A stretch of DNA of 20,497 nucleotides from Larix sibirica. Its lineage: Eukaryota > Streptophyta > Pinopsida > Pinales > Pinaceae. Position numbers and translations under genes: made by a program. Where the stretch lies: positions 36,295 to 56,791 of the forward strand of contig NWUY0300015946.1 in NCBI GenBank assembly GCA_004151065.3. Direction: 5' to 3'. Of the stretch, positions 9,672 through 18,541 are shown one piece after another (within the stretch, counting starts at the first letter, position 1; the number at the start of each line of letters is the position of its first letter). The notes under the pieces are model-generated. The model saw only the letters and a list, made by a program, of their open reading frames with translations. It was not told the DNA's origin and searched no databases.

Positions 9672-10494
9672 TGTTAGGTTGGTGGAGTATTTTGAGTTGC
9701 TTACTCCACCCTAGGCTATATTTAGTATTTTATTATTATTTTATTGTAAAGGAAGTTGAGCTCCTCTCCTATATAAGAGAGCCCCTTATTCATTTCTCAT
9801 GTTTGGATTTGGGGGAGAAATTCCACTAAGACTTATAAAATAGCTCTTGGTACTTACAGATGGTTGATGCTAGCACTATGATGTGGATGTCTTACTAATG
9901 CTTTGGTTTATTATTGGATCAACAATTATTTCTATTTTGGGATGATTCACGATTAAGATCTTTACTTTGTAAGGTTATGTTGTTTAATTGTGGATGAATT
10001 GGTGGTGTGTTCTCAGCTCTTGATTGTATGTTGTAGGATTCCATTGTTGAAGAATATTATGCCTAATGTAGCATTGAAGATACCTCTCCAGTTATTCCTT
10101 TGTAGATGCGTGGGTAAATTGTATCCTTCCTTAGATTTGGTAGGGATTGGCATTCAAATAATAACTATTATTTGATGCTAGCAAGCTCCCCTTAACTATC
10201 CTTGATTGATGCCATTTTCCCATCTGATAAGACACTGGTCTTCAATCCCTTCATCCCCATAATCTTGTACTTTCATAAAAACCTTGTTTTACTAGGTAAC
10301 TCTTCAAATTCACTTTGTGCTTCATTGATAAACCCTAGCAATCCTATTTACGCACTCCTCCCTTGAGCTGGAGAAGAGATATCCTAAAGAGTAGAAGAGG
10401 GTTGGTGAGGTTACAATGGTGCCCTCTTAGTTGTCCATAATCCATCATTGATTTTAGGGATTTCAATCTCAAGATGTTGGTTTATGTGGTAACA
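9672..10494 (+). repeat. 3' LTR
   Basis: Direct repeat of 5463-6283. It begins TGTTAGGTTGGTGGAGTA and ends GTGGTAACA. A perfect 9-bp inverted repeat, GGTGGAGTA (9681-9689) with TACTCCACC (9702-9710), lies at its left end, and a good TATA box lies at 9770-9777. The right boundary is set by loss of similarity after AACAA, where the left copy continues into the primer-binding site. Confidence 0.88.
9770..9777 (+). promoter_or_regulatory. TATA box of the 3' LTR
   Basis: TATATAAG within CTCCTATATAAGAGAG, about 100 bp inside the LTR, is a well-formed TATA box placed like the U3 promoter of plant LTR elements. The equivalent position of the 5' LTR (5574-5581) has TAGATAAG. Function is inferred from position and consensus only. 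Confidence 0.55.
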
Positions 10495-11352
10495 AGTTTC
10501 AACATGCTATAAAGCATAAATTGGGAATTGAATTGATGAGACATCAATTGCATTAGACCTATAACTATGGACTAGCACTACAGGTGCCCTTATCATGCAT
10601 GTTATGATGTCTTGTCTTTGTCACTCAATAATTTTCTATAAAGTAGACCACTATCCTACAAATAACTTTTGAACCATGTAAAACCAAGGCCATGTGTTAT
10701 ACACCGTTGAATCCAAAAGATTATTCATAATTTACAAAAGGATATAGACATATTGAATATTAATGAATTAAATGCTATGATTATATTAGGGACATTTGTT
10801 TCTTTAAAATATGAAATAATGGCACAAATTTGACTTTTAAGCAATAAAAAAGCACATTTAAAAAATGAGGATGTGGTTTTAGAATTTGACTATAACATGA
10901 CACATCGTGTTATCAAATTATAGTGATACAGTTTGAATTGTTTCACAACATACAAGGGGATATCATACTTCTTATGTCTTTGACTCTAGTTACATTTGAA
11001 AATGGTGAAGGCATAATCTATTTTTGTTGTCTATCGTGAAACATTGTCTGCATTTTTTGACTGAGTGTATGGTGAAATTCATTGTTGCTTCATGCTTAAT
11101 TCACTATTCATCAAAATTCAATGGGAAAGATACTACTCAAAAGTGTGTACATACTTGTAGTTTTACTTTGGCTCATTTTATTTAAATGTAATTCATAACT
11201 ATGACATTAAGCTCATCCAAATCTGAAATAGGAATAATGTTAAAGATAACGCATGGAAGTTTACAAGTAGACCAAAGTTAAAATTACCAATATTGTTTAG
11301 ATCCGATAGTAAATAAAGATGCGTTCCACTCCCTTCTCTCCTTCATGCATAA

Positions 11353-11426
11353 ATGACACATTTCTTATTTCAATCCACTGTTATGTGTGATGACACATTT
11401 CTTATTTCAATCCACTCTGGTATGTG
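11353..11426. repeat. 37-bp two-copy tandem duplication
   Basis: The word ATGACACATTTCTTATTTCA plus ATCCACT occurs at 11353 and again at 11390, followed in both by a short TATGTG-containing tail. Period 37 bp, two copies, nearly identical. Confidence 0.8.
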
Positions 11427-11708
11427 ATGTTTGTGTTGCCTAATTTGTAGAAGTGTTGTTAGACATCATATATGGTCTAGCGCTTATTTTTATTTTAAAA
11501 AAAACTAAAACGAAATCCAAAACTACATTATATTTGAAGTGGATAACTTATTGAAAACATCACTTCTATTTGCTTTTTTTTAAAGGACCACGTAACACAT
11601 ATACAACAAAAATTGTTTATTTATTGTAAGTTGAAGTTAACCCAAAATTGATCTTAACTAATCATCCATCTTAAAATAATAAATTAAATTATTTTGATAA
11701 ACTACAAT

Positions 11709-11846
11709 ACACCTTCCTTTACTAGGTGTAATAATTTTTCTATTTTTATAAATAATTATATTAAATAGTACACCATATTCTTTTACTGGGTGCAATATTT
11801 TTTTCTATTTTTATAAACAATTAGATTAAATAGTACACCATATTGG
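11709..11846. repeat. 61-65-bp tandem repeat, just over two copies
   Basis: Units start with ACACC at 11709, 11770 and 11835. Each of the first two contains CTTTTACTGGGTGCAATA (or close) followed by TTTCTATTTTTATAAA and ATTAAATAGT. The third is only the first dozen bases. Copies differ at several positions, so this is older than the 37-bp duplication. Confidence 0.8.
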
Positions 11847-12023
11847 TATCATGTTGACTAACAACTAGTTAACATTTCATGCGGTAGATTTATGTCATGC
11901 CCATGCACAAGCTCAATGGCCACTCAAGTGTGCATGTTGTAATTCTATTAATATTTCCCACGAAATAGTAATAATGGCAAGTTAGGATAAATTATTAGGT
12001 AGGGTTGCTTTGAGAAAAATGTC

Positions 12024-12101
12024 AATTTATACATCGTGGTTGGAGATAAAGGGTGAAAGATAAATTTATACATCGTGGTTGGAGAAAAAGGGTGAAAGAT
12101 A
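12024..12101. repeat. 39-bp two-copy tandem duplication
   Basis: AATTTATACATCGTGGTTGG and then AGA(T/A)AAAGGGTGAAAGAT occurs at 12024 and 12063, with one internal difference. It is probably a recent slippage or repair event. Confidence 0.85.
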
Positions 12102-12205
12102 CTCGTTAACAAATGTCTTGTCACATTTTATTGAACATGTTTAGCAGGTTGATAAATTATTAAGGTTACATGGTAGGATGAACACTTTAACACTTCTTTT
12201 TTTAG

Positions 12206-12291
12206 TTGATAAAAATAATCATCCCGCAGCCCCCTCCCCGGAAGGGAGAATCGAGGACGACGTCATTGTCCTCCAACCAATAAGACTTTGA
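12206..12291 (+). other. GC-richer exon-like island
   Basis: CTTCTTTTTTTAG ends at 12205 and resembles a splice acceptor. Behind it the composition jumps to GC-rich, and the frame from 12205 is open for 28 codons (HPAAPSPEGRIEDDVIVLQP as its core) to TGA 12289-12291. This patch is unlike the AT-rich flanks, but it is short and has no recognised family. It could be a relic exon or a filler fragment. Kept as a weak candidate. Confidence 0.2.
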
Positions 12292-12416
12292 AAAAATACT
12301 GATTTTTAATTTTTAATTTAATACAATATAGTTTAAACTATAGCCTGTAGATAGATTTGGAGAAATATTTATAGGTTGTAGGGTAAACTAGGGCAAAATA
12401 ATAGGAGCTCCATGAA

Positions 12417-12508
12417 ATATATATGATCCCCTTCGGGGACATAACAATCATTCTCAGTCGCCATGGATGAGCATGCTTCTTCATCTCCTCCACTCATCGA
12501 TAATATGG
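12417..12508 (+). other. Promoter/first-exon-like segment
   Basis: ATATATAT at 12417-12424 is followed 39 bp later by GCCATGG, a strong start context, with ATG at 12463. The frame reads MDEHASSSPPLIDNM and then meets GTAAAG (a possible donor at 12508); reading through, it stops after 27 codons. Serine/proline-rich starts of this kind are common in plant proteins, but there is no second line of evidence and no matching downstream exon that I can prove. Confidence 0.2.
12427..12442 (+). other. Short hairpin identical to the 5' stem-loop of U6 snRNA
   Basis: TCCCCTTCGGGGA (12427-12439) folds into a perfect 5-bp stem with a TTC loop. The 14 bases CCCTTCGGGGACAT (12429-12442) equal the conserved U6 snRNA 5' region as I know it. 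The following sequence does not match U6, so this is not a U6 gene; it is a coincidence or a truncated fragment. Confidence 0.35.
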
Positions 12509-12851
12509 TAAAGAATACATTAAACCTATTTACAATTAGACACTAATAGAAAATACTCATATCCAATAAATAAACACTTCTATAAAAACCAAACTTAAAG
12601 GCTCCATTATTAACATATTCTATATAAATGTCATCATCATGAAGACACTTCACAACCATTTACCCATAGAGAAAATTGTGTGGAGGGAATTTCTTGAACA
12701 TTTCAGTCGACCACATGAGAAAAAGGAAATCATTTGTGTTAGTAAATTGTATCAATATATGGAATATTGAATGTAACACTTAAGTAATAATCAATTTTTA
12801 TGTATTTATCTTCTAAGATTATTTTCCTCTTTTCACCTGATAATGCAGGAC

Positions 12852-12992
12852 ATACTTCTTTATATTTCTAATATACTTCTTTATATTTCTAATATGCACA
12901 CATATTTCCAGATTGAGAAAAAACAATATATCTTTTTATACATTATTCTAATATGCACAGATATTTACAGATTGAGAAAAAACAATGTATCT
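12852..12992. repeat. Nested tandem duplications (21-bp and 59-bp periods)
   Basis: ATACTTCTTTATATTTCTA occurs at 12852 and 12873. Overlapping its end, CTAATATGCACACATATTTC and its continuation through GATTGAGAAAAAACAAT occur at 12889 and again at 12948. Copies are near-identical. Confidence 0.8.
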
Positions 12993-13093
12993 TGAAATAT
13001 TTATTAATGTCAATGAATCCATTTTCATCCATTAATATATGTATGAAAGGTTGAAATTAAATGTTATAAACTTGTTTTTTCTTTTAATTGTAG

Positions 13094-13255
13094 GGGTGGC
13101 TTGCCACCCTAAGCTTAAGCAATTTCTTTAACATTCACAGATGCTACCAATATCTTTTATATTTTCTTACTCATCTTCGAGAGGTTGTATTCCACCCTTT
13201 TTCTTTAAGAATTTTTTTTTCAAAGTTTATCGTGCAGTGCAGTAAAAGTCAATGA
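13094..13255 (+). other. Hairpin and open exon-like frame after acceptor-like site
   Basis: TTTTTTCTTTTAATTGTAG ends at 13093 and is acceptor-like. GGGTGG-CTTG-CCACCC at 13094-13109 is a perfect 6-bp hairpin. The frame from 13094 is open for 53 codons to TGA 13253-13255 (GWLATLSLSNFFNIHR at its start, rich in Phe and Leu). It could follow the ATG segment at 12463 in phase, but the composition is that of AT-rich noncoding DNA and no family is recognised. Very weak. Confidence 0.12.
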
Positions 13256-15060
13256 GGTTTACTTTTCTCCATGACTTCATCAACAAAACTATTATAAGAA
13301 AAAATATAAACCAACAAAGGAAACACGCACGGAATCATTCTACCATAATATAACAAAAAGCAATAAACAAAACAAAGAACCAGGATATTCATGGAAGAAA
13401 ATCTATATGTTCATTTTGTTCCTCTCTTACATTGTAATGAAACTCAGTGCATAATGCTTTTGGATATGTAACCAAATAAGGTTAACAATAAATTAAAAGT
13501 ACATTTGATTTATTTTAGAAAAGTAATTATAAAATTACATTGATGAAATATACTACTCACATATGCTATGAAGTCTTTATCCACTTCTTTATCATTCTTG
13601 TAAACTATCTTATTTGTACCTTTATCCTTGACCTCCTTGCCAAGAAACCCTTAAGGGCATTTCTCCTACAAATGCATCTATGGTAGTTAGGCCTTATAAC
13701 TAAGAATTCTATTGTTAAACTAAGAATAAACTCATAACTTGCCATTAAACAATATAAACAGACCTTGTGAAAGAAATATCTCTAATAACTGAAAGACATT
13801 GTATGTTGTATCCATTTTTCTTGATTGTTACATGGGTTGTTACTCATAGTGAACATGAAAAATAATATTTAAGGATGTGAACTTAATATTTTGTGGCTAT
13901 CATGTTATGTAATGCATTGTGATAGTTAAATGGAGAAAGATGACTCTTCCTTGAAGGGAGGGTAACTCTTTGACGCCTTTTTGGTGCATGGAATTTGAAC
14001 CTATGTTTACTCTATAAGGTTTGTTTGCATGAAACCATGTTTGTAAGAAATTTATATGCACCATGGTAAACTGTTTCCAAAAAAATCCTTTAGATTAAAA
14101 TAGAAAATCATACCAATCATAACCTTACATAAAAAAAAATTGAAATACAATAAAAATATCTAGACACAATATGAATGCAAATGCAACTACATCATATTTT
14201 ACAATCCAAACAATTTAACAATGGTTGAACTTGAACTTGTAATAAATATTACTTTCTCTCATAGTCAATTTAGAACCATAATTGACTTATTTCCCACAAC
14301 AGAGACACAATTTAATCTTTAAGAAGTTCTAGCATGCCGTATTATATACCATCTATTATTGGTGTCTTCTCTTCCTTCTTCATTATCTGGACTTTCTTGA
14401 GGATCTTAATACATTTTTATGAAAAAAAAGAACTCTACACATTTTAATATTATTTTAAAAGTACAATGCACATTTTTTCAATAAAAGCATGAGATATCAC
14501 ACACCATTTTAAACTGTAATTTTTATTATCTATTACATCTCTAAGTATACTTCTTTTACATGTATATACCATCCTAAATCCACAAATTAAATGATGGAAT
14601 GCATATGTTAATTTAAATCTAGCAATAGAATATGCCCAAGTTACATGGAAATCTTAATGAATGTTTTAGGAGTAGCTTCCCAAAAATGTAAGTGACATTA
14701 ATGGCAAGTTTCAAGGAAATTTTAGGAAGGAATCATAATATATGATTATGATTTTCAAGGAAATGTTATAAATGAATGACAATCCTATTATGGTTCATAT
14801 ATGATCTCATCTTATGGTAATATCAAAATAAAAAAAAATTGTTGTTGAAAAAAAAACCTTTTTAAAAAGTTGTTGTTGAAAAAAAAACCTTTTTAAAAAG
14901 TTGTCAAAATGGCATTGTATTATTGATCAAGTTGCCCTTAATATGTTTTTTCAGTTGACCATCCATGTTCGCTTAAAATTGACTATTTTAAAACAAAAAT
15001 TCAAGCTAGTAGTAGGGCCAAAAAATTAGCAGTTTGATTCAAGAGCCCATCATCCATCAA
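13256..15060. other. AT-rich intergenic DNA, no gene seen
   Basis: Stops are frequent in all frames, and homopolymer A/T runs are common. Apart from the 31-bp duplication at 14839 I see no repeat, RNA gene or transposon end in this stretch. Confidence 0.6.
14839..14904. repeat. 31-bp two-copy tandem duplication
   Basis: TTGTTGTTGAAAAAAAAACC followed by TTTTTAAAAAG occurs twice back to back (14839 and 14870), apparently identical, with the first bases of a third copy (TTGT). Identical copies suggest a recent event. Confidence 0.9.
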
Positions 15061-15130
15061 ATGTAACTTTGTGAGATGCATAGTTTAAGAAACTGATTCG
15101 CTGGAGCCTTCCTTGCTTAATATTAGGGTA

Positions 15131-15201
15131 GCCGAGATGGCCTTCATTCATGGTATCACGAGTTGGTCTGGTCCAAAGAGATTCCATTAGTCGAGACGGT
15201 C
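15131..15201. repeat. Short diverged direct repeat in a GC-richer patch
   Basis: GCCGAGATGGCC (15131-15142) and GTCGAGACGGTC (15190-15201) differ only by three C/T changes and lie 59 bp apart in a patch (about 15080-15240) that is more GC-rich than its surroundings. Part of the patch reads SRRSPKRKSGIPVTDFYDR in frame, between stops. No gene family is recognised. Confidence 0.35.
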
Positions 15202-15782
15202 TCCCAAGAGAAAGAGTGGTATACCAGTGACGGACTTTTACGATAGAAAGCCAACAGATAGCTGATATATCCTGCTTTTACAGACACTTATAATTTTAAA
15301 CACTAGGCTTGTCAATCACTACCTATATAGCCTTGATAAAAACACTAATTATATTATTATGACACATGTGAGGTTCCCTTGGAAATTCACTAATAAGGGG
15401 ATGATAGTGGAAACATATTAAGAAGATTATCTTCATGTACTAGTGCAAGATATATCCTATAAACATTAAAGAAGAAGATCCTTGGTGTCACAAGCCATAA
15501 ACTTATTTGTAAGATGAACAACTCACATATGAGCAAAACATTATAGCCACTTTGTGGCAATCCCATGTAGCCACTTTGTGTGAACGATCTACCAACCATC
15601 TTACAATGGGACACATTCAAGACTATGACCATTAAGAGATTATACTCTCTTGTGTAGTGCAACAGGGTTTTCCAAGTAAAAGGGAATCAATTATTAACCT
15701 ATTTATTTCTAAGGTTTATTGCTATTTCTTTTGACGCTATAATGCTATGTAGTTTCGTTGTAATAGGTCATTTTTTTACACT

Positions 15783-15836
15783 GAGTGTGGCCACAAAATT
15801 AGATACAAATGGTTTGAAGCAGGTGGCTACACTCTC
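15783..15836. repeat. Small inverted repeat
   Basis: GAGTGTGGCCAC near 15783 and GTGGCTACACTC near 15825 are inverted copies with one mismatch, about 30 bp apart, and could form a hairpin. Related GTAGCCACTTTGTG words occur at about 15545-15585. The unit is too small to call a MITE. Confidence 0.5.
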
Positions 15837-15952
15837 AAGGATGTTAAGAATTTACTAGTGTTATATTTAGAGATAACCTAGTATTTGATAATTCATATTC
15901 GCAGTTGGTCAACCATATATTTATTTTGTAAATGGATATCCACGCCATGTTG

Positions 15953-16098
15953 TTATATCATCTTAAGCAAAGTCTCCATTTACAAAGGGTTCATTCTACT
16001 ATTATTATCTTATCTTCAAGTTTATATCATCTTAAGCAAAGTCTCCGTTTACAAAGGGTTCATTCTACCATTCTTATCTTATCTTACAAAGGGTTCAT
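15953..16098. repeat. 69-bp tandem repeat, two copies plus a partial
   Basis: TTATATCATCTTAAGCAAAG with TCTCC(A/G)TTTACAAAGGGTTC occurs at 15953 and 16022 with few differences, and TTACAAAGGGTTCATTCT appears a third time near 16083. This repeat, not a gene, produces the overlapping open frames with duplicated peptides. Confidence 0.88.
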
Positions 16099-16288
16099 TC
16101 TTATCCATTGTATTCTTATCTTAACCCACTTTAGAGAAAGAAGATAGAAGGGATGATGTATGATCAAAAAGAGGGCATGATGGCAAAGTTATATTCATGT
16201 AAGTTTGAACTCATTACTTTATCTATGTCCAAGCATGTAAGATTATGGTACATTTAACATGATCAATATTTAAAGAACAAAAATTTAA

Positions 16289-16350
16289 GATGGTTATGTT
16301 AATACATGTGAAATAACAAAAAATTAAAATGGTTATGTTAATATATGTGA
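16289..16350. repeat. Two-copy duplication, 39-bp period
   Basis: ATGGTTATGTTAATACATGTG at about 16290 (first 20 bases ATGGTTATGTTAATACATGT) recurs at 16329 with one C-to-T change. Confidence 0.7.
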
Positions 16351-16979
16351 TTTCATATTTTTTCTAGGTCTCATTTTCTTGAAATGAAGATAACAACAAA
16401 ACCTACTTTGAAATCTATAACATTCCACACTTACCTATAAATCATTGCTTACTAACAAAACTATAATAATCAATGGTTACCTTAAGGGTTTATTCAATGA
16501 ATGCCTCTTGAAATCATTGAAACATGGTTACATTAAAATCTCAATGGTCATACCAATAGAGAAATCTTTGTTGGTTAGAAATGATTTGGGTTGTATGGTT
16601 GGAGTCTTGATAGTTCTTTTTGGGTATTCACCCAAAGGAAAAATTAGTGAAATGACCTACCAAATCCACTCTTTCATCCCACAAATCGACCAACCCAAGC
16701 CTTGAAATTGCACCATCCATGGGCTTGGATACCAAATATCTGCATTGAAATTCCAAATGAGGAGACAAGGTGCAATAAGGATACATTTTGGAATAATAAT
16801 GCATAGTCTTTTGCATGAATATTCTCATTTTGGCACTTTAAATAAATTTGGAAAAAATAGGTTTTGATTATATTTTGATGGGTTTTTCAAATTAAAACAA
16901 TTTTATTTTTTTTCTTATGAAAAATAAGTCAAAATGACATTTAATTATTTTTAAGAATATTCATTCTTTTCTTAAGTGA

Positions 16980-17345
16980 AATTACCATGCGTCCTTGTAT
17001 TTCATGGCTTAAAATGACCTATGATGATGGAGTCATTGTGCATTCTTTAAGATAGAAGCTACACACTAGCTTAAGGTGTTATGTATGTCATCTTTGCCCT
17101 AAACATTATGACATCATCACCATTAGATGTTAGACATTATAGGTTCGTAGTCATCGATATTAAATGGTGGTCATTGTTTTTTTAATCAATGTTCATTATT
17201 TTTATGGAGCCTTATTCATTAAATGTCAATGACATGCTATGGCTAATCCATTAGGTCTCAAGTTTACTACCTAGTGGATGAGCCATAACCTTATGATGAC
17301 GAAATCATTATGGTGTCATTTTGCATTATTTGAATATATAAGTTA
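16980..17345. repeat. Degenerate satellite-like tandem repeat, unit 1 with end of a preceding unit
   Basis: The end of one unit (about 16980-17059, ATGACCTATGATGATGGAGTC to ATTCTTTAAGATAG) is followed by a full unit at about 17060-17345. That unit has the marker words CTTAAGGTGTTATGTA, CCATTAGATGTTAGACATT, TTCATTATTTTTATGGAGCC, AAGTTTACTACCTAGTGGAT and GCCATAACCTTATGATGACG. The same words in the same order recur at 19512-19755 and 19756-20030. Similarity is moderate, so the array is old. Confidence 0.65.
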
Positions 17346-17346
17346 C

Positions 17347-18315
17347 TGTTATAGCATCAATTTACACAATGATGCTCAAATTCCTCCTACTTACCCCTCG
17401 TATATCAAGTGTGAGCAAAGTCCTTCAAAAAATGCAATTTTGACATATGTACGCATGTTGCACACTAGCAACATGCATATACACGGGTTGACCTTTAGCA
17501 ATATGACTTCTCAAAATTCGAAAAATAAAAAAGAAAATCAATTTCTTATGGTTGGCTTGGAAAGTTGATGTCCATTTTGATACCGGTTACACTAGAACGA
17601 ACCACCCAAACTAGTATAATGAAAGTGTAAAACAAGATGCAAAGTGAAGGATAGGGACTGATTTCTAAGAGAGCAAGTAAATGTAGGAGAATTAGGATCA
17701 TAGTTTATTGCCTCAAGGTTTTTACAGACATTTTTCCCCTTAGTGCACATATGTGCTTAGTGTGACCTTCTCGCTAAAGTGAGTGGGGTCTAGTCATATT
17801 AGTCCCTTTTATTCTTAGTTGGAAGAATTTCATGGAAGAAAAGTTGTCAGTGGCTCAGGAAAGGAAGAACCAGACTGGTGATGGAAGCACCTCATTGAGA
17901 ACTCAGGTATCACTTGTTATTTCAATTACTTCTTGAAATAATATAAGATCACTCTTCTCCCCCCCAAGCAATCTTGTTTATGATATGGTTCATTTTTGTA
18001 GTATATGTTTAGGTTGGAATTGATATTAATTCTTAATGATCAATTTATTTGTTTCAATCATTGAATCTAGTATTACTTTTGTCATTATTTTTCCAATATC
18101 CAACAACATTTGAGAAAGGTATTCTGATGCTTCTATGCAGGTGTACGATAACTTCAAGGACTATGTTCAAGGTCATTTTCTTGCAATGGTTTCAAGTGTG
18201 GAATACAAGTAAGTACATCTTACCTTTCTCATCTGATTCTTGTTTGGTTGAATAAGTAGGAAAATAGAGGCTTGTCTTCTCTTCCTAGCTATTAGGTGAG
18301 TAAAATCTCATAACA
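17347..18315. repeat. Direct repeat A (LTR-like)
   Basis: Aligns with 18579-19511 from TGTGAG at 17410 onwards. The first about 60 bases (TGTTATAGCATC on) are poorly matched in the other copy. Ends at GTGAGTAAAATCTCATAACA. Contains the exon-like pair listed below. Confidence 0.75.
17819..18208 (+). pseudogene. Two-exon fragment of an unrecognised host-like gene (copy A)
   Basis: CCCTTTTATTCTTAG ends at 17818 and is followed by an 88-bp segment (17819-17906) open in frame: WKNFMEEKLSVAQERKNQ, then TGDGSTSLRTQ. It ends at CAG/GTATCAC, a donor-like site. After 234 bp comes TTCTATGCAG (to 18140) and a 68-bp segment (18141-18208) reading VYDNFKDYVQGHFLAMVSSV and EY, ending at AA/GTAAGT, a near-perfect plant donor. 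The phases join cleanly (phase 0 between the exons, 2 bases carried over at the end). The peptide is balanced, hydrophilic and protein-like, unlike the AT-rich noncoding flanks. I do not recognise the protein. No start, earlier exon or stop could be found, so this looks like a captured internal gene fragment and not a gene. Confidence 0.4.
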
Positions 18316-18541
18316 AAACTAGTGACCATACTTGTTTCATGTCTATTTTCACAATTGGGTAGTAGTATTGGCCATATAAATTGAACCATGATTTAAGTCC
18401 TAGCACTCCTCCAGTTGGTTACTCTTCCAACCACTATGGAGTAGTTTTCATTGCCTCATTGTGTCATGCTCTCATTCAAAGGAAGTCTTAGCATGAGTTG
18501 GCCATTCCTCAAAATCTTTGATTTTGCATGTCGACCTTCCC

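Larger units (their letters stand above)
5463..10494 (+). mobile_element. Old LTR retrotransposon, non-autonomous LARD-like, probable Ty3-gypsy (Athila/Tat-type primer site)
   Basis: Two long direct repeats of about 820 bp (5463-6283 and 9672-10494) bracket a 3388-bp interior, for a total near 5.0 kb. Both LTR ends fit TG...ACA, and a degraded primer-binding site follows the left LTR immediately, so transcription is on the plus strand. The LTRs differ by roughly 15% by eye, so the insertion is old. The interior has only broken acidic frames and no recognisable protease, RT, RNase H or integrase, which fits a large retrotransposon derivative mobilised in trans. Flanking 5-mers (TAAAC on the left, AGTTT on the right) do not match, so no target-site duplication is recognisable. 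A polypurine tract before 9672 is not convincing. Family placement rests on the primer site alone. Confidence 0.85.
10495..12200. other. AT-rich intergenic DNA, no gene seen
   Basis: Both strands are dense in stop codons, with no coding-like composition. The only structure seen is a pair of short tandem duplications (11353-11426 and 11709-11846) and one at 12024-12101, listed separately. No RNA gene or terminal repeats of another transposon were recognised. Confidence 0.6.
15241..16980. other. AT-rich intergenic DNA, no gene seen
   Basis: Open frames here (for example 15390-15662 minus, 15885-16147 plus, 16445-16705 plus) have no domain signature and unlikely composition. Two of them overlap because they read through the 69-bp tandem repeat. 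Two tandem repeats and one inverted repeat are listed separately. Confidence 0.55.

Noticed and set aside
12421-12530. U6 snRNA gene
   Set aside because: Only the 14-base 5' hairpin matches; the ACAGAGA region and the rest are missing, and the TATA spacing is wrong.
15390-15662. Minus-strand 90-codon hydrophobic frame
   Set aside because: No domain, no promoter context, and the composition is that of translated AT-rich DNA.
15885-16147. Two overlapping plus-strand frames with internally repeated peptide
   Set aside because: The repetition is fully explained by the 69-bp DNA tandem repeat, which keeps frame because 69 is a multiple of 3.
17278-17568. Plus-strand 96-codon frame and its counterpart at 18528-18743
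   Set aside because: The frames share peptide similarity only because the DNA is duplicated; starts differ, and no domain or splice context is seen.
18049-18255. 68-72-codon frames at 18049-18255 and 19225-19443
   Set aside because: They read the second exon-like segment in a different frame and run through the intron-like sequence; the exon-phase reading fits the splice consensus better.
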